This document shows positions 1-8,448 of a DNA stretch of 41,381 nt, piece after piece (the first letter of the stretch is position 1; each line of letters begins with the position of its first letter). Below the pieces are notes generated by a model that was not told the DNA's origin, did not search any database, and saw only the letters and a program-made list of their open reading frames with translations. A program made the position numbers and the translations under genes. The stretch is taken from NCBI GenBank assembly GCA_021372575.1, contig JAJFUE010000179.1, forward strand, positions 1 to 41,381, read 5' to 3'. The DNA comes from a bacterium. Its GTDB lineage: Bacteria > Sumerlaeota > Sumerlaeia > MVZB01.

Positions 1-924
1 CTGCTTTACGATGCCGACGAAGCCGGCCAGAAGGCGGCCTTCCGCGGGACGGAGATGCTGCTGCGGCAGGGGATCGAGGTCACGACGGTCCTGCTGCCGG
101 AGGGCGAGGACCCGGACTCGTTTTTAGAGGCGCAGGGGACGGCGGCGATGCGGGAGCGGCTGGCCGAGGCGACGCCGGCGATCGACCATTTTACCGAAAT
201 CGTCGCGGGGAGCGTCAATCTGTCGCGGCCAGAGGGCCAGGCTGATGCGGTTGGGCGGTTGGCGCCGTTGCTTTTGGCGATTCAGGACCCGGCGCTCCGG
301 GACGGTTACATCAGCCGGACGGCCGGGCGGCTCGGTTTGCACTCCGAAACGGTGGCCGCGGCGCTGACGCGGAGGCGTGCGAGGCCGTTTTCGGATCAGA
401 GAAAACCTGAAATCGAGTCGCGACAAGGGTCTGTGGAGGATTCGGCGTCGCGCTCGGAACAAAATTTGCTGTATTTACTGTTGAATGCGAAGGAGCCCTG
501 GGGTTATTTGGGGCAAATCAACCCCGAATGGTTTGAGAATCAGGTTTTACGTGGATTATACGACCAATTTGCACGTGCCTGGATGGATGTGCGTGAAGGA
601 GCGGAACCACCGGTTGACCCGTTCGCCTTTTGTGCCGATGAAGTGCAGAGCCAATGGCTGAGCCGGATCCTGTGCCTCCCGATGAGGCAGTTCGGCGGCG
701 AAATCGAAACCGCCCCAACAGCCGAAGCCCTGCAATTTCAATTACATAAGCTACAGAAGGCGGCTTCACGACAAAAGGATCGGCAATTGAAGGAAGACCT
801 GAAAATGATCCTTTCTCAAAATCCGATCGGTCAGGGTCAGCTGGCCTCAATCGACCAATTGCACAGGGAGGCGATTGAGCGGCACGAAAAGTTCATGGCG
901 CGGATGGGGCAGAAAAAAAGCTAA
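1..924 (+). CDS. dnaG: DNA primase DnaG, C-terminal part (cut by window start)
   Basis: The frame is open from base 1, so the 5' end of the gene lies outside the window. The first residues (LLYDADEAGQKAAFRG) match the end of the Toprim fold of bacterial primases, where the DxD-type acidic residues bind catalytic metal. The remaining ~290 residues are the helical region leading to the C-terminal helicase-binding domain, with a QNLLYLLLNAKE-type helix near residue 155 as in DnaB-interaction domains. DnaG makes the RNA primers for Okazaki fragments at the replication fork. It sits directly upstream of rpoD, the classical macromolecular-synthesis arrangement. The stop is TAA at 922-924. The identification rests on the Toprim remnant and on context; the C-terminal domain alone would be weak evidence. 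Confidence 0.9.
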   Translation: MLYDADEAGQKAAFRGTEMLLRQGIEVTTVLLPEGEDPDSFLEAQGTAAMRERLAEATPAIDHFTEIVAGSVNLSRPEGQADAVGRLAPLLLAIQDPALRDGYISRTAGRLGLHSETVAAALTRRRARPFSDQRKPEIESRQGSVEDSASRSEQNLLYLLLNAKEPWGYLGQINPEWFENQVLRGLYDQFARAWMDVREGAEPPVDPFAFCADEVQSQWLSRILCLPMRQFGGEIETAPTAEALQFQLHKLQKAASRQKDRQLKEDLKMILSQNPIGQGQLASIDQLHREAIERHEKFMARMGQKKS

Positions 925-935
925 CTTTGCCCCCC

Positions 936-973
936 CGTGGCGCGTCCTTATTGAAGGATGGAGTGCGCGCCAT
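936..973. other. Hairpin between dnaG and rpoD
   Basis: TGGCGCG (938-944) pairs with CGCGCCA (966-972), and an inner arm TCCTT pairs with AAGGA around a short loop. No T-run follows, so it is not a canonical intrinsic terminator. It could be an RNA processing or stability element of a dnaG-rpoD transcript, or a small dispersed palindrome. Confidence 0.5.
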
Positions 974-983
974 GAGAATTCGT

Positions 984-1013
984 TTGCGTTTTGGTCGCCG
1001 GATTTTCTAAAAT
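984..1013 (+). promoter_or_regulatory. Candidate promoter for rpoD
   Basis: TTGCGT at 984-989 and TAAAAT at 1008-1013 are separated by 18 bp, close to the primary sigma factor consensus. The predicted start, near 1020, gives a leader of roughly 68 nt. The ribosome-binding site AAGAGGA at 1071-1077 then lies about 10 nt before the rpoD ATG. Judged by eye only. Confidence 0.45.
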
Positions 1014-1087
1014 GTTGTGTTTATTCACCCCGGACCAGTGTTTTGGGCCGGGATGGAACTTGAAATCAAAAAGAGGATTCAATCACA

Positions 1088-2842
<1,755 letters not shown>

Positions 2843-2867
2843 TTTCGAAAAACAAACTTGAACGCAA

Positions 2868-2898
2868 GGCCCCGATCAAACGATCGGGGCCGATTTTT
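2868..2898 (+). terminator. Rho-independent terminator of rpoD
   Basis: A perfect 10-bp GC-rich stem, GGCCCCGATC (2868-2877) with GATCGGGGCC (2882-2891), has a 4-nt AAAC loop and is followed by GATTTTTATT. It lies 25 nt after the rpoD stop codon. Confidence 0.93.
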
Positions 2899-2903
2899 AT
2901 TGA

Positions 2904-2991
2904 GCAAACTGAAGTTTGAACTCCGAACAGGAATTCCGTCCTCTCTCGCATGCTGTCGGAGTTCCTGTTCGGAGTTCAGACTTCAGGTTGC
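2904..2991. repeat. REP-like palindrome, left copy flanking the RAYT gene
   Basis: An 88-bp imperfect palindrome. The left arm starts GCAAACTGAAGTTTGAACTC and the right arm ends GAGTTCAGACTTCAGGTTGC; the arms match over about 35 bp with roughly four mismatches around a ~17-nt loop. It is in the same orientation as the second copy at 3635-3723 and differs from it mainly in the loop. It lies immediately downstream of the transposase stop codon. Confidence 0.9.
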
Positions 2992-2997
2992 TCTAAA

Positions 2998-3603
2998 TTA
3001 CATCTCTGCGTCATCCCATCCCTTTCCATAGTCGTCGATTTTATACTCTCTCCAAATCTCCAGCGCCCTCTTTTCACCCACACGCTTCAGGTATTCCTCC
3101 GCGCTCGAATACGGCCATTCCTGCCATTTCCTTGTATATTGATGATGCACCGGCTGATGGAGCACATAATTCATCGTCGCCCAAAAATGCCGGTCGGAAC
3201 GGATCGCGCGATCAACCGCATTGTACCACACTTTCCGTCCCCGGGTGTTTTCTTCCCCATTCCAGGAAAACGATGTCCGCCCATGTAATTCACCCAGTTC
3301 GTATAGCGTTGCTTTCACATTCTCCGCTCGAATCAATGCATGATAATGATTCGGCAAAACGCACCACGCATAAAGATGATCCGATCGTTTTTCAAAAACA
3401 GCCAATAGCTCGGTTTCGAATGTATCCATCCGTTCCGGTGAATGGCCAATGTAAGATTCGTGCTCATAGCATGCGGCGCTGATATGGTAATTGCGAACTC
3501 CCCGATCTTCATGAGGCGGGCTATGCATCGGCAGTCTTTTAATCCGCCGATTGACCATAATCTTCGCCCTGATTTCAGGTGTTAATTTTCGCCATTCGTA
3601 CAT
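2998..3603 (-). CDS. REP-associated tyrosine transposase (RAYT, Y1 HUH family)
   Basis: The 201-residue protein belongs to the IS200/IS605-like Y1 transposase superfamily that processes single-stranded REP hairpins. The HUH metal-binding motif is NHYHAL (H86, H88), preceded by YAWCVLP as in the family's y.vMPNHvH core. The candidate catalytic tyrosine is Y146 in MNYVLHQPVHH, the position of the YIHxNPV motif of RAYT proteins; the usual Asn is Gln here. A WPYSSAEEY segment follows, as in relatives. The ATG is at 3601-3603 with only a weak ribosome-binding site, normal for such elements. The gene is bracketed by two near-identical ~89-bp palindromes in direct orientation, so gene plus repeats form a REPtron-like unit. 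RAYTs are usually single-copy and domesticated; whether this one is active cannot be told. Confidence 0.92.
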   Translation of the reverse strand: MYEWRKLTPEIRAKIMVNRRIKRLPMHSPPHEDRGVRNYHISAACYEHESYIGHSPERMDTFETELLAVFEKRSDHLYAWCVLPNHYHALIRAENVKATLYELGELHGRTSFSWNGEENTRGRKVWYNAVDRAIRSDRHFWATMNYVLHQPVHHQYTRKWQEWPYSSAEEYLKRVGEKRALEIWREYKIDDYGKGWDDAEM

Positions 3604-3634
3604 GGCCGTACAATTACAAAACGGCTTATAAACC

Positions 3635-3723
3635 GCAAACTAAAGTTTGAACTCCGAACAAGAATTCCATCCTCGTTTCGTTCGGTGTCGGAGTTCCTGT
3701 TCGGAGTTCAAACTTCAGTTTGC
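3635..3723. repeat. REP-like palindrome, right copy flanking the RAYT gene
   Basis: An 89-bp imperfect palindrome that is nearly the same as 2904-2991. GCAAACTAAAGTTTGAACTC opens it and AACTTCAGTTTGC closes it, with arms pairing over about 35 bp. It lies just upstream of the transposase start codon, in the same orientation as the left copy. An open frame of the next gene runs back through it, but that extension is not coding. Confidence 0.9.
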
Positions 3724-3775
3724 TGGCAATCCAAATCCAGATTGTCGGGTTTCGCGGCATTCGTTAGAATCCCTC

Positions 3776-5539
3776 ATGGCCTTGGCCGCGGAACCACTCT
3801 CTGGTGTTTCTCAGCCCCGTTCGAATGCTTTTGCAGTCGTGTGCGCGTGGGGTTTGGCCGTGCTCGTATTGGGGCTGTATCTCGCCACCGCCGCGCCGAA
3901 TCCGTGGTGGGGCGATGGGTGCGAACTGGCCAGCGCGGCGGTGGTGCTGGGGGTTCCGCACCCGACCGGGTATCCGTTGTATGTGGTGGTCGCGCATGTT
4001 TTTATCAAGTTGATGGGCTTCGTTGAGCCCGGGCGCGCGACGACGATTTTGGATGCGGTGCTGCTTGCGGTGGCGTGCGGGATGACGGCGCTGCTGCTGC
4101 GGCGCGTGATCGGTTCGAAATCAACTGCGTCATTGTTGATCGCGGCGGGGCTTGCGGCACTGATCGCGATCTCGCGCACGGTGTGGGACCATGCAACCGT
4201 CACCGAGGTGTATCCGCTTACTTACTTCATGTGCATCGCGGTGCTGCTGGTCGTGTGGACCGATCCGGCAAAACCACCGGGGATCGGTCGCGCGGCGCTT
4301 CTGGGCGGGCTGGTCGGGCTCGCGTCGCTGAATCATTATTCGATCATTGCGTATTTCCCGCTTACGGGGCTGATCGTTCTCGAATGGACTTGGCGCAGGA
4401 AATGGGGCGTGAAGCTTGCGTACTGCGCGACGACGATCGCGTGCTGGCTCGTGATGCTGAGCGGGTATTTGTATCTGCCGCTGCGCGCGCGGGTGAACCC
4501 TCCGCTCAATTGGGGCAACCCCGACACGCTCGCGCGCATCAAGTGGGTGCTGACGGGCGGCCAGTTCGGCGTGACGAACAAGCTCATCTGGGAAGGCGGG
4601 CCGGCGCACGGCACGCTGCGCTGGTTGCAGTGGTGGGGCGAACAGTGGCTTCCCGGCTCGCACGGGGCGCTGACCGCCGCGCTCGGCGTCGTCGTGATCG
4701 CGCCGGCGGTCATCGGATTGCTGATGCTTGCGCGGCGGCGGCCGGCGATGGGGTCGGGTTTGTTGATGGTCCTCGTGGCGACGATTTGTTTTTCGATCTA
4801 TTACCATATCGTCGATATTGGGTCGTATTTCCTGCCGGCGTTGCCGGTGTTCGCGATCGGGTGGATCGAATTCGGCCGCGCGGCGATCGGCCGTCGCATT
4901 CGGTTGATGCCGAATCTGGCAGCCGCGATGCCGCTGGTGCTGGCCGTTTTGATCGCGGCGGCGCGTTACGGCGAAATGGACAAGTCGAGCGACGTCACGC
5001 CGGTCGCGTATGGCACGGCCGTCTTCAACGCGTTGCCGCGGGATTCGATCCTGCTGGTGCGCGGCGATTACCCGATCTTCTCGCTGTGGTATCAGCAGAT
5101 GGCGCTGGGCAAGCGGCCGGACGTGGTCGTGCTCGGGACAAACTTCCTGAACGAGGCCTGGTATCAGCGCTACTTCGAGGCGGCGGGCCGTCCGCGCGTT
5201 CCGTTCAGGGTGAAGGAGCCCGTCGAGTTTCCGACGCGCTACGAGTTCGACCTCATGGTGATGCGCGACTTCGTGATGCCGTGCTTTGCGGCGGGGAAAA
5301 GGGTTTTCATCGCGTATCCCGACGAGGTGCTGGACAACTTTTTCAGTCCGACGTTCGTGACGGTGCTTCCGCCGGGCAAGCTGTATCGGGAGGTTGTGCA
5401 AACGGCGACGTTGCTTCCCGATCCGTGGCTCGCGGAACTGCATCCGAACCCGGGGCTGGCCGCGATGAGCCGCGACGAGGTCGAAGCGCAGTTCAGGAGA
5501 TTTTTCTTGAAGGTGTTCGAGAAGGATCAACGCCCGTAA
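3776..5539 (+). CDS. DUF2723 family integral membrane protein (TMEM260-like, GT-C type)
   Basis: A 587-residue polytopic membrane protein. The family signature is near the N-terminus: WWGDGCELASAAVVLGVPHP at residues 44-63, followed by TGYPLY, with acidic D47/E50 and H62 in the first extracytoplasmic loop as in GT-C glycosyltransferases. About ten hydrophobic segments follow. A soluble C-terminal part (LPRDSILLVRGDYPIFSLWY) is typical of DUF2723. Eukaryotic TMEM260 of this family is an O-mannosyltransferase; a lipid-linked-sugar transferase role here is inference. The frame is open from 3647, but that stretch lies inside the REP palindrome, so ATG 3776, just before the hydrophobic region, is chosen. 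Its 3' end overlaps the convergent binding-protein gene by 13 bp. A paralogue lies at 18568-20268. Confidence 0.88.
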   Translation: MALAAEPLSGVSQPRSNAFAVVCAWGLAVLVLGLYLATAAPNPWWGDGCELASAAVVLGVPHPTGYPLYVVVAHVFIKLMGFVEPGRATTILDAVLLAVACGMTALLLRRVIGSKSTASLLIAAGLAALIAISRTVWDHATVTEVYPLTYFMCIAVLLVVWTDPAKPPGIGRAALLGGLVGLASLNHYSIIAYFPLTGLIVLEWTWRRKWGVKLAYCATTIACWLVMLSGYLYLPLRARVNPPLNWGNPDTLARIKWVLTGGQFGVTNKLIWEGGPAHGTLRWLQWWGEQWLPGSHGALTAALGVVVIAPAVIGLLMLARRRPAMGSGLLMVLVATICFSIYYHIVDIGSYFLPALPVFAIGWIEFGRAAIGRRIRLMPNLAAAMPLVLAVLIAAARYGEMDKSSDVTPVAYGTAVFNALPRDSILLVRGDYPIFSLWYQQMALGKRPDVVVLGTNFLNEAWYQRYFEAAGRPRVPFRVKEPVEFPTRYEFDLMVMRDFVMPCFAAGKRVFIAYPDEVLDNFFSPTFVTVLPPGKLYREVVQTATLLPDPWLAELHPNPGLAAMSRDEVEAQFRRFFLKVFEKDQRP

Positions 5540-6408
5540 AGCGCGGCGTGGATCGCGCGGACGGTTTTCGCGAGGCGCGGCCCGGGGACGAGGAGGTCGT
5601 CGCCGCCGATCACGCGGATGCGCTTGTCGGTCACGGCGGGCAGCGAGCTCATGGAGTCCCAGTCCCTGGCGAGTTGATCGCGCGCCGTGTCGGAAACCGT
5701 CTCGCCGCGCAGTTCCAGGATGATTTCGGGGCGGCGCGCCACGAGGCTTTCGCGAGAGATTTCGCCGTAAGCGCGCGGCATGTCGCCGAAGGCATTGCGG
5801 CCGCCGGCGAGCTTGAGGGCTTCGCCGAGAAAACTGCGGTCCGAAGCGGTGAGCACGCCGGCCATCGATCCGGGCTGGCGATCGACGCTCATGAACACGA
5901 GGGGCCGTTTGGCGGCCGGGATCGCATCGACGCGGTGTTTCAGGCTGTTCAGATCGCGGCGCATGGCCGTGGTCAGCGAGGTTGCCTTGTCCATGCGCCC
6001 GAGCAGTGTCCCGAGCTTCGCGATGTCGCGCTCGATGGTGGCGATGCTGTCCATGTGGACCTCGGCCACGGCGATTCCGCGCGCCGCGGCGAACGACCTG
6101 ATTGCCGGCGTTGCGAATTGCATCACAATGAGGTCGGGCTTCAAGGCGCTGATCGTCTCGAGGCGGGGATTGGCCGGGCCGCCGACCCTGCGCAGTTTCG
6201 CGGCCTCCGGCGGGTAGTTGCAGAAGTCGCTCACGCCGACGAGGCGGTCCTGTGCGCCGAGCGCGTAAACGGTCTCGGTGACGTTTGGGCCGATGGAAAT
6301 GATGCGTTTGTAAACCGGCCCGGCCGCGGCGGAAACCAATGCAATGAGCGCGAGCAGCGCGGGCAACACGGCGAAGAGCGGCTGGAGGCGGTGGTTATTC
6401 AGGTTCAT
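5527..6408 (-). CDS. BtuF/FecB-type periplasmic substrate-binding protein
   Basis: 293 residues with an N-terminal signal peptide (hydrophobic LFAVLPALLALIALVSAAA at residues 10-28). The mature part begins YKRIISIGPNVTETVYALGA, the hallmark of class III (Peripla_BP_2) binding proteins for cobalamin, haem or siderophores. VGVSDFCNYPPEA and ISALKPDLIV follow, both standard in BtuF-like proteins. The long helix linking the two lobes is near residues 120-160. No permease or ATPase gene is adjacent, so the ligand is unknown and partners must be elsewhere. An upstream in-frame ATG at 6459 exists, and the frame stays open much further back through another gene, but the signal peptide places the start at 6408. 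The gene converges on and overlaps the DUF2723 gene. Confidence 0.87.
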   Translation of the reverse strand: MNLNNHRLQPLFAVLPALLALIALVSAAAGPVYKRIISIGPNVTETVYALGAQDRLVGVSDFCNYPPEAAKLRRVGGPANPRLETISALKPDLIVMQFATPAIRSFAAARGIAVAEVHMDSIATIERDIAKLGTLLGRMDKATSLTTAMRRDLNSLKHRVDAIPAAKRPLVFMSVDRQPGSMAGVLTASDRSFLGEALKLAGGRNAFGDMPRAYGEISRESLVARRPEIILELRGETVSDTARDQLARDWDSMSSLPAVTDKRIRVIGGDDLLVPGPRLAKTVRAIHAALYGR

Positions 6409-6552
6409 CAAGTGATGGGCTCGCGGTTGTGAGGTTCGGGCAATCAGCCCATGAAGCATGCGATTATAATCCGGCAAGCGAATTATTTGAACAGGAGGAT
6501 ACGGAGAAAACGGAGAAGGAAAATATGTGTTATCCCTGATTTTTTCCTGTTG

Positions 6553-6589
6553 AAAAAAATCGGCCGCCGGTTCGTGGGGAACCGGCGGC
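6553..6589 (-). terminator. Rho-independent terminator of the Pro/Gln-rich protein gene
   Basis: An 11-bp stem between 6563-6573 and 6579-6589 (GCCGCCGGTTC with its complement) has a 5-nt loop. On the minus strand it is followed by a run of seven T (A at 6553-6559). It lies just past the stop codon at 6612. Confidence 0.9.
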
Positions 6590-6611
6590 TTGCATGGGTT
6601 CAGGTTGTTTG

Positions 6612-8168
6612 TCACTTGTTGGCGGAGCGCACCGTGCCGTCGGGGTTGAGCAGGTCGGCGGGTGTGAGCCGCTCGCGCTTGATGATGTTGATCGACTGGT
6701 TCGGCACCGACTCCAGGGGATCCTTCGAAACGAGGAACATCGTGCCGCCGATCATGATGGTTTCGCCGTGCTCGAGCTTGCGCCATGTTTCGGCGTAATT
6801 GGTGACTTCCTGGCGTTTTTCCTTGATCCACTTTTCGTAGTTCTCGTTGGTGACCTGGCGCTTGTCGATGCCCTTGAGCATTTCCATGTAGATCGTATAG
6901 ATCTGCTCGTCGAGCTGTTTGGCGGCTTCCGTGAATTTCTCGCGGTATTCGTCGCCGGTCGATTTTGCCGCCGGGTCCGTCAGGCTTTCGAAATCCTTTT
7001 GCGGGTCGAAGGTCTCGCGCAGCAAGCTGATCTGCTGACCGGGGGCCGGGGCGCCCAGGGAGCCAAACCCGCCGCCGCCGGGTCCCATCATCATCATTCC
7101 GCCGCCGCCGCCGCCCATGTCGGGGTTCTCGCCTTCGATGCCGCCGCCGCTCGGAATGTAAGAGGTCCGGAACTGGTTCATGTTGCCGGGCTGATTCATT
7201 TGCTGCGACTGCCTGATGGTTTCGCTGCGCAGCATTTGCGGGGTCATGCCGGAAATTTGAGAGATCAATTGCTGTTGCTGCGGCTGCATCTGAAGGCCGC
7301 CGCTCGGCGGGAGCGTTTCGAGAAGGGTCTTGTCCTGGCCCCTGAGCAGGTTGCGCGCGCAGTAATACTGCCAGAGGACAAGCTGGTCGTAGTAGAAGGT
7401 CCACTCAGCCGCGGCCTTCGGGTCGAAGGCGCCCACGTTGAGCGGTTGCGGGACGTTGTTGGGCATGTTGACCACGTTGCCGCCGCCGCCACCGCCCAAT
7501 TCCCGGTTTTCGGGATTTTCGGCATCGCCGCCTTCCATGCTGGCGCCGCCGCCGCCGCCCATTTCCTGGGGCTCATCGCTGCGGTTCTGAGGTTGCGGCG
7601 GGGCTTGGGTCTGCTGCTGACCGGGGCCGCCGAACTGAGGTGGGCCGCCGGGCTGGAAACCCTGCGGGGGCATCTGGGACGTCTGAGGTTGCGGCGTCGT
7701 GGGTTGAGTCTGTTGCTGCTGCTGAGGAGGGGGCATCGTGCCGGGCGCGGGGGTGGTTGGCTGCGGACCCGCCTGATACTCCTGCAGCGCGGTCGTCGGG
7801 AGGTTATTGGCAGCCTGATAGAACATGGTGAGCTGCGCAATGATCCAGCGCTTGTTGTCGGCCCACTCGTTGAGCTTGACGGGAACGCGCGTGATCACGC
7901 CGTCGTCAGGGACGCGCGCGTCCGGCTGGACGGTGCCGGTGTAAAAGAACGTGTAATAGGTTTTGGGTTGGTTGATCGACTCGATTTTCCCGTCCCAGCT
8001 ATAGACGGTGGGATGCGGATCCTTGGGTGAAATGGTGCTGACATCAACCTTGGCGTTTGTCGGCGTCAGGCCGGGAGCCGATTGTGCATTGGCGACGCCA
8101 ATCAGCGTCATCGCCGCAAGAAAGGTCCATCCCGCCCGGCGAATCCTGCCATCGTTTCGTGTTCTCAT
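6612..8168 (-). CDS. Secreted Pro/Gln/Gly-rich protein of unknown function
   Basis: 518 residues that I do not recognise as a named family. A Sec signal peptide with cleavage site VANA|QS near residue 28 is clear. A small ordered part (about 30-120) has the motif VYSWDGKIESINQPKTYYTF. It is followed by a long low-complexity region (about 120-220) rich in P, Q and G, with poly-Q and GGGGG stretches, a helical block (DPKAAAEWTFYYDQLVLWQY), more Met/Gly-rich sequence with MMMM, and a charged helical C-terminal part (about 405-518). This looks like an extracytoplasmic scaffold or fibre-associated protein with flexible linkers. It has its own terminator and appears monocistronic. Ordered islands separated by disordered linkers suggest binding modules, but no enzyme motif is visible. 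Confidence 0.8.
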   Translation of the reverse strand: MRTRNDGRIRRAGWTFLAAMTLIGVANAQSAPGLTPTNAKVDVSTISPKDPHPTVYSWDGKIESINQPKTYYTFFYTGTVQPDARVPDDGVITRVPVKLNEWADNKRWIIAQLTMFYQAANNLPTTALQEYQAGPQPTTPAPGTMPPPQQQQQTQPTTPQPQTSQMPPQGFQPGGPPQFGGPGQQQTQAPPQPQNRSDEPQEMGGGGGASMEGGDAENPENRELGGGGGGNVVNMPNNVPQPLNVGAFDPKAAAEWTFYYDQLVLWQYYCARNLLRGQDKTLLETLPPSGGLQMQPQQQQLISQISGMTPQMLRSETIRQSQQMNQPGNMNQFRTSYIPSGGGIEGENPDMGGGGGGMMMMGPGGGGFGSLGAPAPGQQISLLRETFDPQKDFESLTDPAAKSTGDEYREKFTEAAKQLDEQIYTIYMEMLKGIDKRQVTNENYEKWIKEKRQEVTNYAETWRKLEHGETIMIGGTMFLVSKDPLESVPNQSINIIKRERLTPADLLNPDGTVRSANK

Positions 8169-8209
8169 GGATCCTCGCTCCTGACTTCAAAGGCGCTCTG
8201 CCCCGGGCC

Positions 8210-8261
8210 ATATTAGGCAACGAACACGGGCGATTCACAAGGATTTTTAAACCGTTGTCAA
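8210..8261 (-). promoter_or_regulatory. Possible promoter region of the Pro/Gln-rich protein gene
   Basis: On the minus strand TAATAT (8210-8215) could be a -10 with a poor -35 GTGAAT (8233-8238) at 17 bp. A perfect TTGACA also occurs at 8256-8261 but has no good -10 at the right distance. The exact element is unsure. Confidence 0.3.
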
Positions 8262-8401
8262 TACTTTTGATATCGTGGCTCGCCCGAGAAGGCGCCACCG
8301 GCTTCGGCGAGGTGTTTTTTTTCGTTTTGGATCCTCTCCGCCGAATACTACATCATTATATAACAAAGGGGGCGCAACGTCAGCGGTTGGGTGGGGCGGG
8401 A

Positions 8402-8437
8402 ATGGGAGTTATGGGAAGAATGGGATTTATGGGATTC
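8402..8437. repeat. 9-bp tandem repeat, four units (ATGGGANNN variant)
   Basis: Four consecutive 9-mers, ATGGGAGTT, ATGGGAAGA, ATGGGATTT and ATGGGATTC, lie just downstream of the blaR1-like stop codon. They belong to the same 9-bp-period family as the arrays at 11926, 12705, 18106, 23103 and 24090. Confidence 0.7.
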
Positions 8438-8448
8438 AGTTAATTGAC

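Noticed and set aside
4075-6432. 785-codon plus-strand frame across the DUF2723 and binding-protein genes
   Set aside because: Runs through two well-supported genes in other frames; composition is Arg/Gly/Ala-rich shadow sequence.
6409-7404. N-terminal extension of the binding protein's frame
   Set aside because: It passes back through the terminator and coding region of the next gene; the signal peptide fixes the start at 6408.
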